64,000 bases of DNA from Allolobophora icterica. Taxonomy: Eukaryota; Annelida; Clitellata; Crassiclitellata; Lumbricidae. The notes below the pieces were generated by a model. It had not been told where the DNA came from. It saw only the letters and a list, made by a program, of their open reading frames with translations, and did not search any database. How positions within the stretch are numbered: the stretch's first letter is position 1; the number at the start of each line of letters is the position of its first letter. Location of the stretch: contig OY744609.1 in the NCBI GenBank assembly GCA_963556255.1, forward strand, positions 2,538,418 through 2,602,417, given 5' to 3'. This document shows positions 30,845 through 40,703 of the stretch, piece by piece. Position numbers and translations under genes: made by a program.

Positions 30845-31844
30845 GTATTCTATCGGGGGGTAACTCAGTGCCCATAGGCACCAGAAGCAGCTCCTCGCGT
30901 ACAAATCCGCGGGCAGGACCGTCTACCAGATGGTATAAAGCCGGCTGGCCAGCCTGCCGAACAACATCCAAAATAGCGTGGCTGGTGAGCGACCAGTTAG
31001 GATCGGTGGCACGTTTGCTTCCACCTTCGAGCTCGCCGGGAGCGTATAAATATCGGACGAGAACGTCGTGCCCGAGAACAGGCTCATCCAAGCCCCATAA
31101 ACGACCTTTAGTTTGTGAATGAGAGGGCTTCTGTGTCACTTTAGCAGCTTTCATCGCTTTAACCGGCTTCATGTCGAGCAAGCGCGTCGGCTCATCGTTT
31201 AGTGCAGCCACAACTTCGGGCAACCGGCGAACCCATTCCACTGACCGTTCGGATGACCCCCTTGCAGCCAGGAGCAATTCCTGAGCGTATTGGGCACCGA
31301 AAAGTCGCTCGGCCAGTGTTCGGTTGAAACGTTCAACGATTCCCTGTTGACGATGGTTACCGGCCTGTCCGCGTCTTACAAGAACGTCGTGCTTCACCAG
31401 CAACGGTGTAAAATCACCCATAAATTCGCGTCCAGGATCGACCTGAAAGAGTCGAGGCCAAGTTAATGGGCCCCGCTTGTAGATCCGGCTTAAAGCGGCG
31501 GCGACTTCAGCCGCACTTTTATCAGTCAACGGTTCAGCTTCTTTGTATCTTGAAGCAACATCGACAACAGTCAAGGCGTATTTATAAGTCTTGCGGCCAA
31601 CCTTATCGTGAGGTAAAAACAAGAGATCGGCTTGGTGTACGGCGTTTGGGCGATTTTCCTCAAACTTTGGACGAGGTATGCGATGTGGAACGGGTAGATA
31701 AATCTGCCACACAGCTTGTTTCTTCAACCAATCACGAGCCTCCGCCTCGGAAACTTTGGCGGCTGAGGCTAGTTTCTTCACCGCAGCCTTACCTCGCCAG
31801 TAACCTCTAGGGCTGTAATAGACGGCTGAAAGGTGCTTAGACAT
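30831..31844 (-). CDS. Retroviral-type integrase, copy B
   Basis: Start taken at MSKHLSAVYYSP (31844), as for copy C. D73 (HQADLLF), D136 (QVDPGREF) and E171 (GIVERFNRT) are present. A few substitutions separate it from copy C. No stop or frameshift, so the enzyme from this copy could in principle be active even though the element is split. Confidence 0.93.
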   Translation of the reverse strand: MSKHLSAVYYSPRGYWRGKAAVKKLASAAKVSEAEARDWLKKQAVWQIYLPVPHRIPRPKFEENRPNAVHQADLLFLPHDKVGRKTYKYALTVVDVASRYKEAEPLTDKSAAEVAAALSRIYKRGPLTWPRLFQVDPGREFMGDFTPLLVKHDVLVRRGQAGNHRQQGIVERFNRTLAERLFGAQYAQELLLAARGSSERSVEWVRRLPEVVAALNDEPTRLLDMKPVKAMKAAKVTQKPSHSQTKGRLWGLDEPVLGHDVLVRYLYAPGELEGGSKRATDPNWSLTSHAILDVVRQAGQPALYHLVDGPARGFVREELLLVPMGTELPPDRILNRR

Positions 31845-31894
31845 TTCAGTAATACTATATATTACAAACAGGTAAACACATACACAAATGATTT

Positions 31895-32521
31895 TCATTT
31901 GCGTTTTCGCTGGCTCGTTCTGACACCCATCCCCAGCCTCGACTTTGCTGACATAATGGCTGATACCAGCCGGGCATCTTTCTTCTCATAATCCGGAGTT
32001 TCATCGGTGAGTGCGATCTTAGACGCGGCTGCAGCGAGGATGTCATCTGCGTGGTTACGCCCCGGAGTATCTTTATGAACTGCGTAAGCCACATCGTGGT
32101 GGAGGCACGCAAGGTCGAGCTGATTAACACCGTGATAGCGCTGTGACAGCCGTTTGTCGAGTTTTGTGAATGGTCCACAATAAGAGTACTTTCCTGTATT
32201 CTGAAAAGAACCTCCCGGATTATCTTCCGAAGACATACCGGATGGAAGGCTCAAATGCATTTCTGGCAGAGGCAGAACATTAAGAGCGCTATTCAGTAGA
32301 GAACCTCCATAAGTCTCGTGAGACTTATGCTCACGAGTCTCGCGCTCACGAGACTTATGCTTTCGCTCTTTAGAAGGCAAAATCTGGCTCTTCTTTGCAC
32401 CGCAGACGGCACAGGTTCCCTTCTTGGCTGGCCGACCGTTTCGTAACTCGACGATTGTTTCATTTGAAGTCTCAGTATGTTTCTTACATCGTAGGCAATA
32501 CATTGTTTTCGTTGAATACAA
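31895..32521 (-). CDS. Zinc-ribbon plus phospholipase A2 protein, copy B (208 aa)
   Basis: As in copy C: MYCLRC...GTCAVC ribbon, YCGPFTKLD, LHHDVAY catalytic pair and a basic tail. It is 16 residues longer because of a charged insert between the ribbon and the PLA2 domain (KHKSRERETREHKSHE). In DNA this insert is a set of inverted repeats at 32308-32359. The insert keeps the frame. Divergent from the ATPase with about 20 bp between the starts. Confidence 0.86.
   Translation of the reverse strand: MYSTKTMYCLRCKKHTETSNETIVELRNGRPAKKGTCAVCGAKKSQILPSKERKHKSRERETREHKSHETYGGSLLNSALNVLPLPEMHLSLPSGMSSEDNPGGSFQNTGKYSYCGPFTKLDKRLSQRYHGVNQLDLACLHHDVAYAVHKDTPGRNHADDILAAAASKIALTDETPDYEKKDARLVSAIMSAKSRLGMGVRTSQRKRK
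32308..32359. repeat. Inverted repeat inside the PLA2 gene of copy B
   Basis: CATAAGTCTCGTGAG (32308-32322) is matched by CTCACGAGACTTATG (32345-32359), with more CTCACGAG units between. It is absent from copy C, so it arose after the copies split. Confidence 0.85.
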
Positions 32522-32541
32522 TCATAACTCGTTGTCTCTAT

Positions 32542-33227
32542 ATGGAAATAACAAATTTTGATCTCGAAGCCGACGATGGAAAAAAACACCACCACTGGCT
32601 GCTACCATCCAGCATACGGTGCATAATCTGTGGGCCTAGCGGATGTGGGAAACAAACTTACTGCTTAACCTTCTGTTGAAGAAGGGGTACCTGCGTTTTG
32701 ATCGGCTATACCTCTACTCAAAGTCTCTGGGACAGGAAAAATATCAGTTTCTTCGGGACTGGATAACAGAACTCGAAAAAGTTGCCGGGAAGGAAGTGGC
32801 TTCCTTTCACTCTTGCTCAGATGAAATAGTTCCAGTTGAATCATTAAATAAGAATGCCAGAAGCCTTCTAGTTTTCGATGACGTCATGCTTGAAAAACAG
32901 TCGCCCATCGAAAGGTATTTCACTATGGGTCGACACGGTGGCGCGGACTGCTTCTACTTAACTCAGAATTACTTCCGCATTCCGAAGCAAGCGATCCGTG
33001 ACAATGCTAATCTTATCGTCCTCTTCAACCAGGATAGCAAGAAAATACGAGCCATTCACGATACGTTCGTGGGCGGCGACATGTCTTTCGATGAGTTCCG
33101 TACGTTCTTCAGCGAGTGTGCTGCTCAGCCATATGGATTCGCAGTCATAGATTTAACGTCTAAAGTGTACGATGGAAAATATCGATGCGGCTTCGATCGC
33201 TTCTATAAGCCCAAGGCAAGTATTTAA
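32542..33227 (+). pseudogene. Packaging ATPase, copy B, frameshift in Walker A
   Basis: ATG at 32542 (MEITNFDLEADDG). A one-base loss in the A-run near 32648-32652, compared with 21818-21822, shifts the frame within the GPSGCGK P-loop. The rest reads open to the stop at 33225-33227. The segment DMSFDEFRTFFSEC keeps three codons lost in copy C. Otherwise near-identical. Confidence 0.9.
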
Positions 33228-33267
33228 AGACACGATATAGGCAACATATTGTCGACATACAATCACG

Positions 33268-34380
33268 ATGTGGACAAAAGTTTCGTCTAAACAGGAGCGA
33301 GACGCGTTGACTCAGGATTATTTAGCTCGGAGAAATCGATTGAGACAGCGTTTCGTAGATGAGAAGCTCGGTGAAGCCAATCTTCAGTACGATGCGGCAA
33401 AGCTTTTCAAACCAATAGCCACAGCCACGGCTGAATCCCAGGCGGCTACGTCCAAGGAGCTGCAGAAAGTTACCAGCGCTTTACAGGATTTGCCGGCGCA
33501 GATTTCAGAGTCTGCTAATTTTAACCCGATAGCGGCGTTGTTCGGTGATTCCGCAGGAACGTCTGTTTCTGCTGCTGCTCCAGCCCTTCCAGCGCTTGCA
33601 GCATCCCGAATCCCCTCCGCATTGTTAGTCAATCCAAACAAATATCTCAACGTCGAGGCAATCATAAGGCACGGTTTCAAACCTCCGAGCGAGCTCGATT
33701 TAGCCGAGAAGGCAGCTGCTGAAAAGATAATCGGTGAGGTAAATCACTATAACTGCCACACCCTGGGCAAAGAGAAAAAGATAGCTAAAAAGCAAAAAGA
33801 CGAAGAAAAGGTAGATGCGGTGTCTGCAGATATCGAAGCCCTAAGGGAATATAAAAAGCGAATTGATACACTGGTAGAGGGTCACACCCTCACTAAAAAA
33901 GGAAAGGGTTTCACTGTCCCAGCCGTTCCTCTGAAATTACAAGGCAACGCCTTGGGTGAGCTCTTCGTTGACCCCGTCGCGTTGTCTGCCGGTAGACTGA
34001 GAGTGTTTAAAGGTGGTAACCTCGTTCTCGAATCTCCGGCCGATGAGTCGTTGTTCAATCTACTAACGAAACGATTCGTTAAGACTAAACAATATTCGCC
34101 TCAAGCAATTGAAACTTTTGAAAAGCTCGTACAGATGTCTGGTCTGCCTATTCATGGCCGGAAAAGTAAAAAGTTCCAGCTGATTCGAGGTGGCGCGGTG
34201 CAATTTTATAACGATCCAAACGCCCTGGTAGAGAGGTTGCAGCTTTTGGTGGCCTCTAGGGCCGCGGGAAACACTGGTCTCGGCAACGAAATCTCCGCCA
34301 TTCTTGATGAGTTACTGCGTTCCGGTGCGATCTCCAAAGAGCTGGCACTCGAATTGAATAGAAACATGCTCATAAAATAA
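33268..34380 (+). CDS. DUF8207-like Polinton protein, copy B (370 aa)
   Basis: Same arrangement as 22427: charged helical N terminus, Ala/Pro linker with three extra codons (SVSAAAP), conserved C-terminal domain (LGELFVDPVALSAGRLRVF, NDPNALVERLQLL). Intact. Followed after 10 bp by the penton gene. Confidence 0.8.
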   Translation: MWTKVSSKQERDALTQDYLARRNRLRQRFVDEKLGEANLQYDAAKLFKPIATATAESQAATSKELQKVTSALQDLPAQISESANFNPIAALFGDSAGTSVSAAAPALPALAASRIPSALLVNPNKYLNVEAIIRHGFKPPSELDLAEKAAAEKIIGEVNHYNCHTLGKEKKIAKKQKDEEKVDAVSADIEALREYKKRIDTLVEGHTLTKKGKGFTVPAVPLKLQGNALGELFVDPVALSAGRLRVFKGGNLVLESPADESLFNLLTKRFVKTKQYSPQAIETFEKLVQMSGLPIHGRKSKKFQLIRGGAVQFYNDPNALVERLQLLVASRAAGNTGLGNEISAILDELLRSGAISKELALELNRNMLIK

Positions 34381-34390
34381 AGTACACAAG

Positions 34391-35187
34391 ATGGAACGCT
34401 CGGAGAAACTGCTCGAAGAAATTCGAGAACTTTTACAGCCTAAGGAGAATTTTAGTATAGTTGTTTCCTCAGATACTACAGGGTGGACCACGGCTTTCTC
34501 ACCACCGCTGTACCTGGATCCAAAAAGACGCTTTGAGCTTGCTTTGGTCAATCTTGAAACTTATAACTCGATCCCAAACATAGACAGCACAAATAACAAG
34601 TTCGTCTACAGCTCCACCAATGGACAGACGTGGAAGACGATCATTTTGCCCGACGGAAGCTATGAGATCGCACAGATTAATGACGAAATCGGCCGCCAGT
34701 TAGAAAAGTCCAAAATCCGCCGCCGACAGGTGATGTTCAACTCGGCTTTAATTCTCCTATTACTATAGGAGCCAACGCATCTACCCTACGCGCCTTCGTA
34801 AAGATAACGAATGCCCAATATATAGTAAATATGGCGCAATCTACTATCAGGCAAATGCTCGGTTTTAACCCTCAGAGGCTTGGTATTGGTTATAAAGAGG
34901 GAGAAAATCCAGTCGATATTCTCCGGGTGGACACAATTCTGGTAAATTGTGATATTATCTCTGGATCGTATCGAAATGGTAGCCAGCTGCCAGTAATCTA
35001 CAGTTTTTTCCCGGATGTGTCGCCCGGCTACAAGGTAATCGAGTCTCCGAAAAATCTGGTGTACCTACCAGTTGCACCGGCTGGCAACGTACAGGGCATT
35101 CGTGTGTGGCTGACAGACCAGAATGGTGAACAATTAAACCTACGCGGTGAGACAGTAACTATAAGGTTTCACATCCGCAGTGCGTAG
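34391..35187 (+). pseudogene. Penton-like minor capsid protein, copy B, frameshifted
   Basis: Starts MERSEKLLEEIREL; it lacks the MAQ of copy C. An extra two bases near 34709-34712 (AAGTCCAAAA versus AAGCAAAA) shift the frame, so only the first 110 or so residues are in phase. The remaining sequence to the stop at 35185 keeps the family pattern (GSYRNGSQLPVIYSFFPDVS). Confidence 0.9.
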
Positions 35188-35209
35188 ATTTTCACACTTA
35201 AATATTCTC

Positions 35210-35653
35210 ATGTTAGTTCTTGGGATTAAAAAGCGGCGTCGTGTCGTGGGTGGTGGACTTTTCGACTGGATACCCAAAATCGCGGGCTTCCTTGGTCGTG
35301 CAGGCTCCTTCATTTCGGCGAATAAAGGTGTAATCACAAACGTTGCCGATGTAGTTGGTAATGTTGTGAAAGCTGGGGCCACAACAGCCTCCGCCGTCAG
35401 GCAAATCGTTGATGCCGTGAAAGCGAGACGCGCTGTTGCCGGCGCAAACGCTAATGAAACTCATTCGCGAGCGGTTCCCGCACCTTTGGAGAAGGCGCTC
35501 AGCGACAAGAGCATCGAGTACTTAAAACAACTGGCTGTAAGTCCGCCACCCGATGTTCCGACAATGGCTGACATAAACAGCCGCATTGCTGGATCCGGTT
35601 TCAAGACTATAAAGCCGAGTCGCGGCGGTAAGGGTCTGTTTCTCGCAAAATGA
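35210..35653 (+). CDS. Small membrane-active capsid protein, copy B, intact
   Basis: ATG at 35210 (MLVLGIKKRRRVVGGG), stop at 35651-35653 after GLFLAK: 147 aa. Basic head, amphipathic GGLFDWIPKIAGFLGRAGSF helix, Ala-rich middle, Pro-rich stretch (VSPPPDVPTM) and a glycine-rich end. Protein VI-like role is analogy only. This is the native form; the copy C version has a foreign tail. Confidence 0.72.
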   Translation: MLVLGIKKRRRVVGGGLFDWIPKIAGFLGRAGSFISANKGVITNVADVVGNVVKAGATTASAVRQIVDAVKARRAVAGANANETHSRAVPAPLEKALSDKSIEYLKQLAVSPPPDVPTMADINSRIAGSGFKTIKPSRGGKGLFLAK

Positions 35654-35812
35654 AAAAAAATCCGACTAATTCACAAAACGCAAAAAAAAATGTTTTACCC
35701 ACCACATATGAATCTCATTTCGTAAACGATTCATTTATCAAGTAATTGATAAATTACTGATTCATTTACAGCATGATTAATAATTGAAGCTTGAACTTTT
35801 TTACTTATAATA

Positions 35813-37339
35813 ATGGCAGCATTTGACGTGCCGAGTGAAATGTTGGACATCGCTTCGGCGGTGCCCGATGACAATAGCATTGAATCGTTTGAATACCGCG
35901 AGTATGAGTCACAAAATCCCGCGGCTATCAACAATGGCCAGGCCATACAGATAGACATCCAGAACCAAGACATTTTCACACAGCCTTCCAAGAGCTACCT
36001 TCTTGTGGAGGGCAGGCTTTCATCAACTGGCGCGGCTTACATCGCAGACTCGCTAGTGTCATTCATCAACAACGCCATCCCGTACATGTTTTCTCAGATT
36101 CGATACTTGGCTAACAACACCGAGATAGAGAATGTCATGTCTCCTGGGCAAGCCACGACGATGAAAGGCATGCTGGTATACGGCGATGATTTTTCCAAAG
36201 CCGAAGGTTTAAACATGTGTTGGCAAAAGGACACGACCGCGGCGGCGGCGGCTCTGAATCTCGGCTTTGAGAACCGTCGACTGATGATCATTGGGAAACC
36301 CGTCCCTATTGGAACGTTTTCATTCATCGTTCCCTTAAGACATCTATTCGGTTTTTGCGATGATTATCACAAGGTCGTATACGGTATCAAACACTCCTTA
36401 CTGCTGAGCCGGCAGGGGGATGCAGACGCGATCTTCAAGGAAGCCGCAGCGACCAATGGCCAGATCACGCTGACTAAACTCTCCTGGTTCAGGCCGCATA
36501 TAATACCCGCTTTGGAGTATAAAAGCATGCTTATGAAGCAGATTGAAGCCAAGGTTAAGGTACCTGTGGCATTCCGCGCCATGCAATGCGACAACATTGC
36601 GGTGCCACGAGCGACGACTTTTTCCTGGCGTTTGAGCGTTAAGTCGGGTACGGAAAAACCGCGGTGGATTCTTGTTGCTTTTCAGACTGGAAGGAATGCA
36701 CATCAAGGCCAGAATCCGGCACTGTTTGACCATGCACAGGTTCGCAACATTTTCGCTATGCTCAACAGCGATCGATACCCGGTGGTTGACATGAATCTCG
36801 ACTTCACTAAGAGGACAACCTCTCGCGCTTACAAGGCCCTACATGACTTCAAGGTAGAATATTGCGGTATAGACGCGCGTGAGTCGTCATGTCAAGTAAC
36901 ACCAATCGACTTTGTAGATATGTTTCCGATCTTCGTCCTGGACGTGCGCAGGCAATCGGAACGACTAAAAACCTCTGTACAGGACATACAAATCAAGGTG
37001 GACTTTGTCAGCCATGGCGCGGAATGCCACAGGTACCTTAACCTTGGATTTTTTTTCATTTTGCGAGAAACAGACCCTTACCGCCGCGACTCGGCTTTAT
37101 AGTCTTGAAACCGGATCCAGCAATGCGGCTGTTTATGTCAGCCATTGTCGGAACATCGGGTGGCGGACTTACAGCCAGTTGTTTTAAGTACTCGATGCTC
37201 TTGTCGCTGAGCGCCTTCTCCAAAGGTGCGGGAACCGCTCGAAGTGGTACCAAATAATACGACAGCATATGCAGTCCTGATCAGCGACCGACTCCTGAAT
37301 TTTGAATCGGATGGCAGCAAATTCAACGTTGTCTACTGA
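35813..37339 (+). pseudogene. Major capsid protein (double jelly-roll), copy B, broken near its 3' end
   Basis: ATG at 35813 (MAAFDVPSEMLDIAS) preceded by 159 bp of AT-rich leader. The frame is open through FINNAIPYMFSQIRY, MSPGQATTMKGMLVYGDD, PLRHLFGFCDDYHKVVYG and ATTFSWRLSVKSGTEKP to VDIQIKVDF-like codons at 37006. There 234 bp or so of foreign order replaces a couple of bases; the original frame resumes at about 37241 and ends at 37337-37339. The inserted piece is made of reversed segments of this gene and of the neighbour at 35210. Expected to form the hexon-like shell; this copy would be truncated and altered at its C terminus. Confidence 0.9.
37007..37240 (-). repeat. Templated inverted insertion in MCP, copy B
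   Basis: About 37012-37047 is the reverse complement of 36549-36583 (MCP); about 37046-37240 is the reverse complement of about 35467-35662 (end of the gene at 35210). Not flanked by duplications, so it is not a transposon. Confidence 0.88.
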
Positions 37340-37394
37340 TTCCCATAATCACATTTAGAAAAATGGCCCCCTTCTAGATATATTTTTTGCAAAA

Positions 37395-37967
37395 ATGAAA
37401 ACTGAATACGTTGCGTTCGGTCTTTCACTGACCGAAGGGCAAAAGCAAACATTGGCTAAAGCTGCGCGTGCCGGCACTGGCGCCACGATCCGGCTCACTC
37501 ATGGCCAGCTTCGCGGAGACGACAAGCTCGCGCTGACAAAAGTTCAAGCCGCCCGAATCGTGAAGAAGATTTCGGAAGGCGTTGGCATGGAGCTGAGATT
37601 CACCAAAACGCAACTGAAAAAGATGACAAAATCGGGCGGATTTCTTCCACTACTGGCTCTCCTCCCGCTGATTTTTGGCGGGTTAACCGCGGTGGGTGCC
37701 GCGGCTGGAGGGGCCGCCGAGGTGGCAAAGGCCGTGCACAACAAACAGGCCAGCGATGCAGAGGCTCTGCGCAAGAAACAGGCCAGCGATGCGGCCCAAG
37801 CCGAGAAAAAACGGATCGACGACGCGGCTTTAGCAGAGGCCGCGCGTCACAATCGCGAACTCGAAGCTCAGGTCCGCGGGACCGGTTTATGTCTCGGGCG
37901 CCAGACTTATGGTGGTTGCTGTTCAATGTGTAAAGGATCCGGCCTGTACATCGGACAAAAAAACTAA
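37395..37967 (+). CDS. Hydrophobic capsid-associated protein, copy B (190 aa)
   Basis: As 25846 but longer: after the hydrophobic stretch (LPLLALLPLIFGGL) there is a repeated charged segment (NKQASDAEALRKKQASDAAQ). The C terminus is CSMCKGSGLYIGQKN. Again ends CAA AAA AAC TAA. Leader GATATATTTTTTGCAAAAATG is shared with copy C. Confidence 0.78.
   Translation: MKTEYVAFGLSLTEGQKQTLAKAARAGTGATIRLTHGQLRGDDKLALTKVQAARIVKKISEGVGMELRFTKTQLKKMTKSGGFLPLLALLPLIFGGLTAVGAAAGGAAEVAKAVHNKQASDAEALRKKQASDAAQAEKKRIDDAALAEAARHNRELEAQVRGTGLCLGRQTYGGCCSMCKGSGLYIGQKN
37958..37964 (+). promoter_or_regulatory. Putative -1 frameshift site A AAA AAC with downstream stem, copy B
   Basis: The heptamer abuts TAA 37965-37967. 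After 12 nt a perfect 7-bp stem follows: GCAACTT (37977-37983) with AAGTTGC (37995-38001). The -1 frame enters the protease coding sequence without a stop. Confidence 0.5.
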
Positions 37968-38338
37968 AACCGCTGAGCAACTTCGATATAGAGAAAGTTG
38001 CCGGAGCGCTGCCGCATTTCCGCGGTGTTTTCATGCGAGATGGTCTGCCCGCCGTGGCTCGTGAGAAGGAGTGTGGAGTTGTTAATCTGGATTCAGGTTC
38101 TGGTGATGGTACTCACTGGGTCGCCTATTGGATAGATGGACCTACAGCCGTCTATTTTGATAGTTATGGGCTGGATCCACCTCTCGAAATTTCTCGATAT
38201 TTAAACCGTTCCATAAGAACTCAAACATTTCAGCTACAGGGGCCCGATGATGTCGTATGTGGTCATCTCTGTCTACTCGTTCTAAGAGAGCTCGCTGCTG
38301 GAAAGAATTTTGAAGATATCGTTCTTGACCTATGTTAG
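37965..38338 (+). CDS. Adenain-like maturation protease, copy B
   Basis: Catalytic GTHWVAYW, YFDSYGLD and VVCGHLCL are present and the frame is open to 38338. Upstream, the frame is closed by TAA at 37930-37932 and contains no ATG until 38033, inside FRGVFMRD. Conserved residues precede that ATG (FDIEKVAGALPHFRG), and the family A protease at 1-414 has a long native segment in that place. The simplest readings are a -1 frameshift from 37958, or a 101-residue product from 38033. Confidence 0.82.
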
Positions 38339-38366
38339 ACTTCCGTCACCCTTTTTTGTATAAAAA

Positions 38367-40136
38367 ATGCCGGTTGATAAATTTGGAAGAGACGGTGGAG
38401 GTGGGTTTGGAGGGGGGCAGATAAGCGCCGCTGGACTCGTCCACAAAGCGGGTGATACCATGCTGGGGATTCTTTCGGCTGGAGGTTTTCAGCTGACAAA
38501 TGTGGGAACGCCCACGATGGAAACGGACGCCGCGACAAAGGCTTATGCAGACATCGTAGATCAGGACAACTTACAAATCACCGGTGGAACGATGTCTGGC
38601 GTTCTAAAAATGGGCGGTCATAAATTGACTGGTTTGCCCACGGACACTCCGGGATCTGACAGTGAAGACGAGGGATGGGACGAATTGGTGGGGGAGTCCG
38701 ACGCTGCGAGATGGAAACAAATAACAGAGTACGCGAAAGAGCGGGCGCACCAAGCCGAGTTGTATGCAGACGGCTTAAGCTCCGAGGTTACTGGTCTCGT
38801 TAAACGCTACGCAGACGAAAAGGACACTGTGCTGGACACTGCCGTCAGGCTGTACGCGGACCAGAAGGCAGCCGCAGCCGAAAGGCATGCAGACCAGAAG
38901 CTTATCGATGCCAAACAGTACACGGACGAGAAGAACGAGGTGCTGAGAGATTCCGTTAGGCAGTATGCAGACGAAAAGGACGTTATTGTTAAAACTTACG
39001 TCAACGAGCAAGATGTTATCGTCAAGAACGCGTGTGTGCTAAAATCTGGCAGTGTAATGACTGGAAGTTTAGTTATGGGGGGTCACCGAGTGACTGGACT
39101 TCCAATAGGGATTCCAGGATCCGATAGCGATGCTGCGAGTTTGAAACAAGTGGCACACCTGATCAACAATGCCACTACAAATAAAGAAACGACTCCCGAG
39201 GAACCGTTCCACATAACCAATAAGAGTTACGTTGATTTGCAAGATGCTGCAGTCAGGACATATACAGATCAAAAGGCGGCCGCCACCAGGGAGTACGCGG
39301 ACCAGAAAGCTGAAGCTGCTAAAACTTACGCCAACGCGCAAGATGTTATCGCCAAGAGCGCGTGCGTGCTTAAAGTTGGCGACGCAATGACTGGAAATTT
39401 AGCTATGGGCGGCAAGAGGGTGACTGGGCTTTACACAGGGGCCTCAACATCTAATACCGACGCGGCGAGCATTGGGCAGGTGACGAGCATCGTAACCGGC
39501 AAAATGACAAAGTTAAATAAAATACCGACGGAGCCTTTGAACGTGGCAAATAAACTATATGTCGACACTCAGGCTGTTGTGGTTAAAAGGTATACAGACA
39601 GTAAAGAGGCCGCTGTAAGACAATACGTGAACAGCATCAAATTTTTAAACTACAGCGGCCACATTCCACCCCTGTCCAAAAACATTTCCGAAACGGGTTT
39701 TGAGGCTACAGCCAGCGATTCTATCCCCACTAACCCATCACATGTGGCATTCAACTCGGGTGTCAACGGTGGGTGGAAGGCCACGCCCGCTGCGGCTGAT
39801 ATAATTGGGACTTGGTTACAGATTGAATGCCCGGTCCCTGTGCGCATATGGAAAGTCAGCCTGACTGGGAGAATTGGGTTTCCTAGTATCCCACGTATAT
39901 CGTCCTGGAAGATTGGTGGGTGTGTATCTACAACGCGGGATGGAATAGAGCAGGTCCGTGTATTTACAGACCTCCTCATCTCCCACACCGCTTTGACTGG
40001 GTTTGCGAAGGAGTTTGCCATCGACTCTGACACCGCATACAAATTCTACAGGCTGACGGTCCTTGGTACACAACCAAATCTAACTATTCTCGCAATATCC
40101 CACTTTCAGATCTACACATATTTTAAAGTCGGGTAA
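38367..40136 (+). CDS. Phage tail-fibre-like protein, copy B, intact (589 aa)
   Basis: Gly-rich start (GRDGGGGFGGG), then four shaft modules of the GDTMxGxLxxGG/MTGSLVMGGHRVTGLP type, long charged helical linkers (YADQKAAAAERHADQK), and a C-terminal domain from about residue 425 (FLNYSGHIPPLSKNISE) with GTWLQIECP and FYRLTVLGT. Predicted trimeric fibre with a glycan-binding-like head; this is inference from the pattern. Leader TTTTTTGTATAAAAAATG. The head and linkers differ strongly from copy C, far more than neighbouring genes. Confidence 0.8.
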   Translation: MPVDKFGRDGGGGFGGGQISAAGLVHKAGDTMLGILSAGGFQLTNVGTPTMETDAATKAYADIVDQDNLQITGGTMSGVLKMGGHKLTGLPTDTPGSDSEDEGWDELVGESDAARWKQITEYAKERAHQAELYADGLSSEVTGLVKRYADEKDTVLDTAVRLYADQKAAAAERHADQKLIDAKQYTDEKNEVLRDSVRQYADEKDVIVKTYVNEQDVIVKNACVLKSGSVMTGSLVMGGHRVTGLPIGIPGSDSDAASLKQVAHLINNATTNKETTPEEPFHITNKSYVDLQDAAVRTYTDQKAAATREYADQKAEAAKTYANAQDVIAKSACVLKVGDAMTGNLAMGGKRVTGLYTGASTSNTDAASIGQVTSIVTGKMTKLNKIPTEPLNVANKLYVDTQAVVVKRYTDSKEAAVRQYVNSIKFLNYSGHIPPLSKNISETGFEATASDSIPTNPSHVAFNSGVNGGWKATPAAADIIGTWLQIECPVPVRIWKVSLTGRIGFPSIPRISSWKIGGCVSTTRDGIEQVRVFTDLLISHTALTGFAKEFAIDSDTAYKFYRLTVLGTQPNLTILAISHFQIYTYFKVG

Positions 40137-40151
40137 ACATAAGACTTAATA

Positions 40152-40697
40152 ATGGCCGACTCACACTACAAGATTCGTGGTTATCTCCGGCAAAAGGGAG
40201 AAACAAATATGCATAAGTACAACCTCGATGATTTGGTTGGCCTTACCAACTGGGGATATACTATCCCTAAGCCCACCGCAGATATGTTAGACGCGGTTCC
40301 CCAAATTCACATCGATTTCGTATCGGACGATTACCACAGCCGCGATATTTACACAGCGACCAAAACTGTGACTCTAAGTTCGTGGCAAACGTTTCCATTG
40401 ACCGCGGCACGTTATCCATGTATTACGTTGCAAACTAATAATGAGGTTATTTCATTAGACCGCGGATTCTGGAGGCTTACAATGTTTGGTGTTAGCACCG
40501 GTGATGCGTCAGTTCGCGTTATTACAGCCGCGGGTAGCATCGATCGTACAGTTGACATTCAAAGTGGACAATTTGATGCATCTAGGGCAATATTCATTCC
40601 AGGACAAACGAGTTTCAGAATTGAAGGAAAAAAGAGAGGTGTTGAAAGTACTTCAACTATTGAGTTAAACGTAACGTTACTGATAGAGCAACTATAA
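40152..40697 (+). CDS. Unrecognised 181-aa late protein, copy B
   Basis: Starts MADSHYKIRGYLRQKGE. Mostly beta-type. Residues 1-105 are diverged from copy C but keep the pattern HIDFVSDDYHxRDIYTA; from GFWRLTMFGVSTGDASVR on the two are almost identical, even in DNA. Intact. Located 15 bp after the fibre. Confidence 0.7.
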   Translation: MADSHYKIRGYLRQKGETNMHKYNLDDLVGLTNWGYTIPKPTADMLDAVPQIHIDFVSDDYHSRDIYTATKTVTLSSWQTFPLTAARYPCITLQTNNEVISLDRGFWRLTMFGVSTGDASVRVITAAGSIDRTVDIQSGQFDASRAIFIPGQTSFRIEGKKRGVESTSTIELNVTLLIEQL

Positions 40698-40703
40698 AAA
40701 AGT

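Noticed and set aside
37056..37268. Minus-strand 70-aa frame similar to the membrane-active capsid protein
   Set aside because: It is the reversed duplicate of the gene end at 35467-35662 inside MCP, without a native start; explained as part of the templated insertion.
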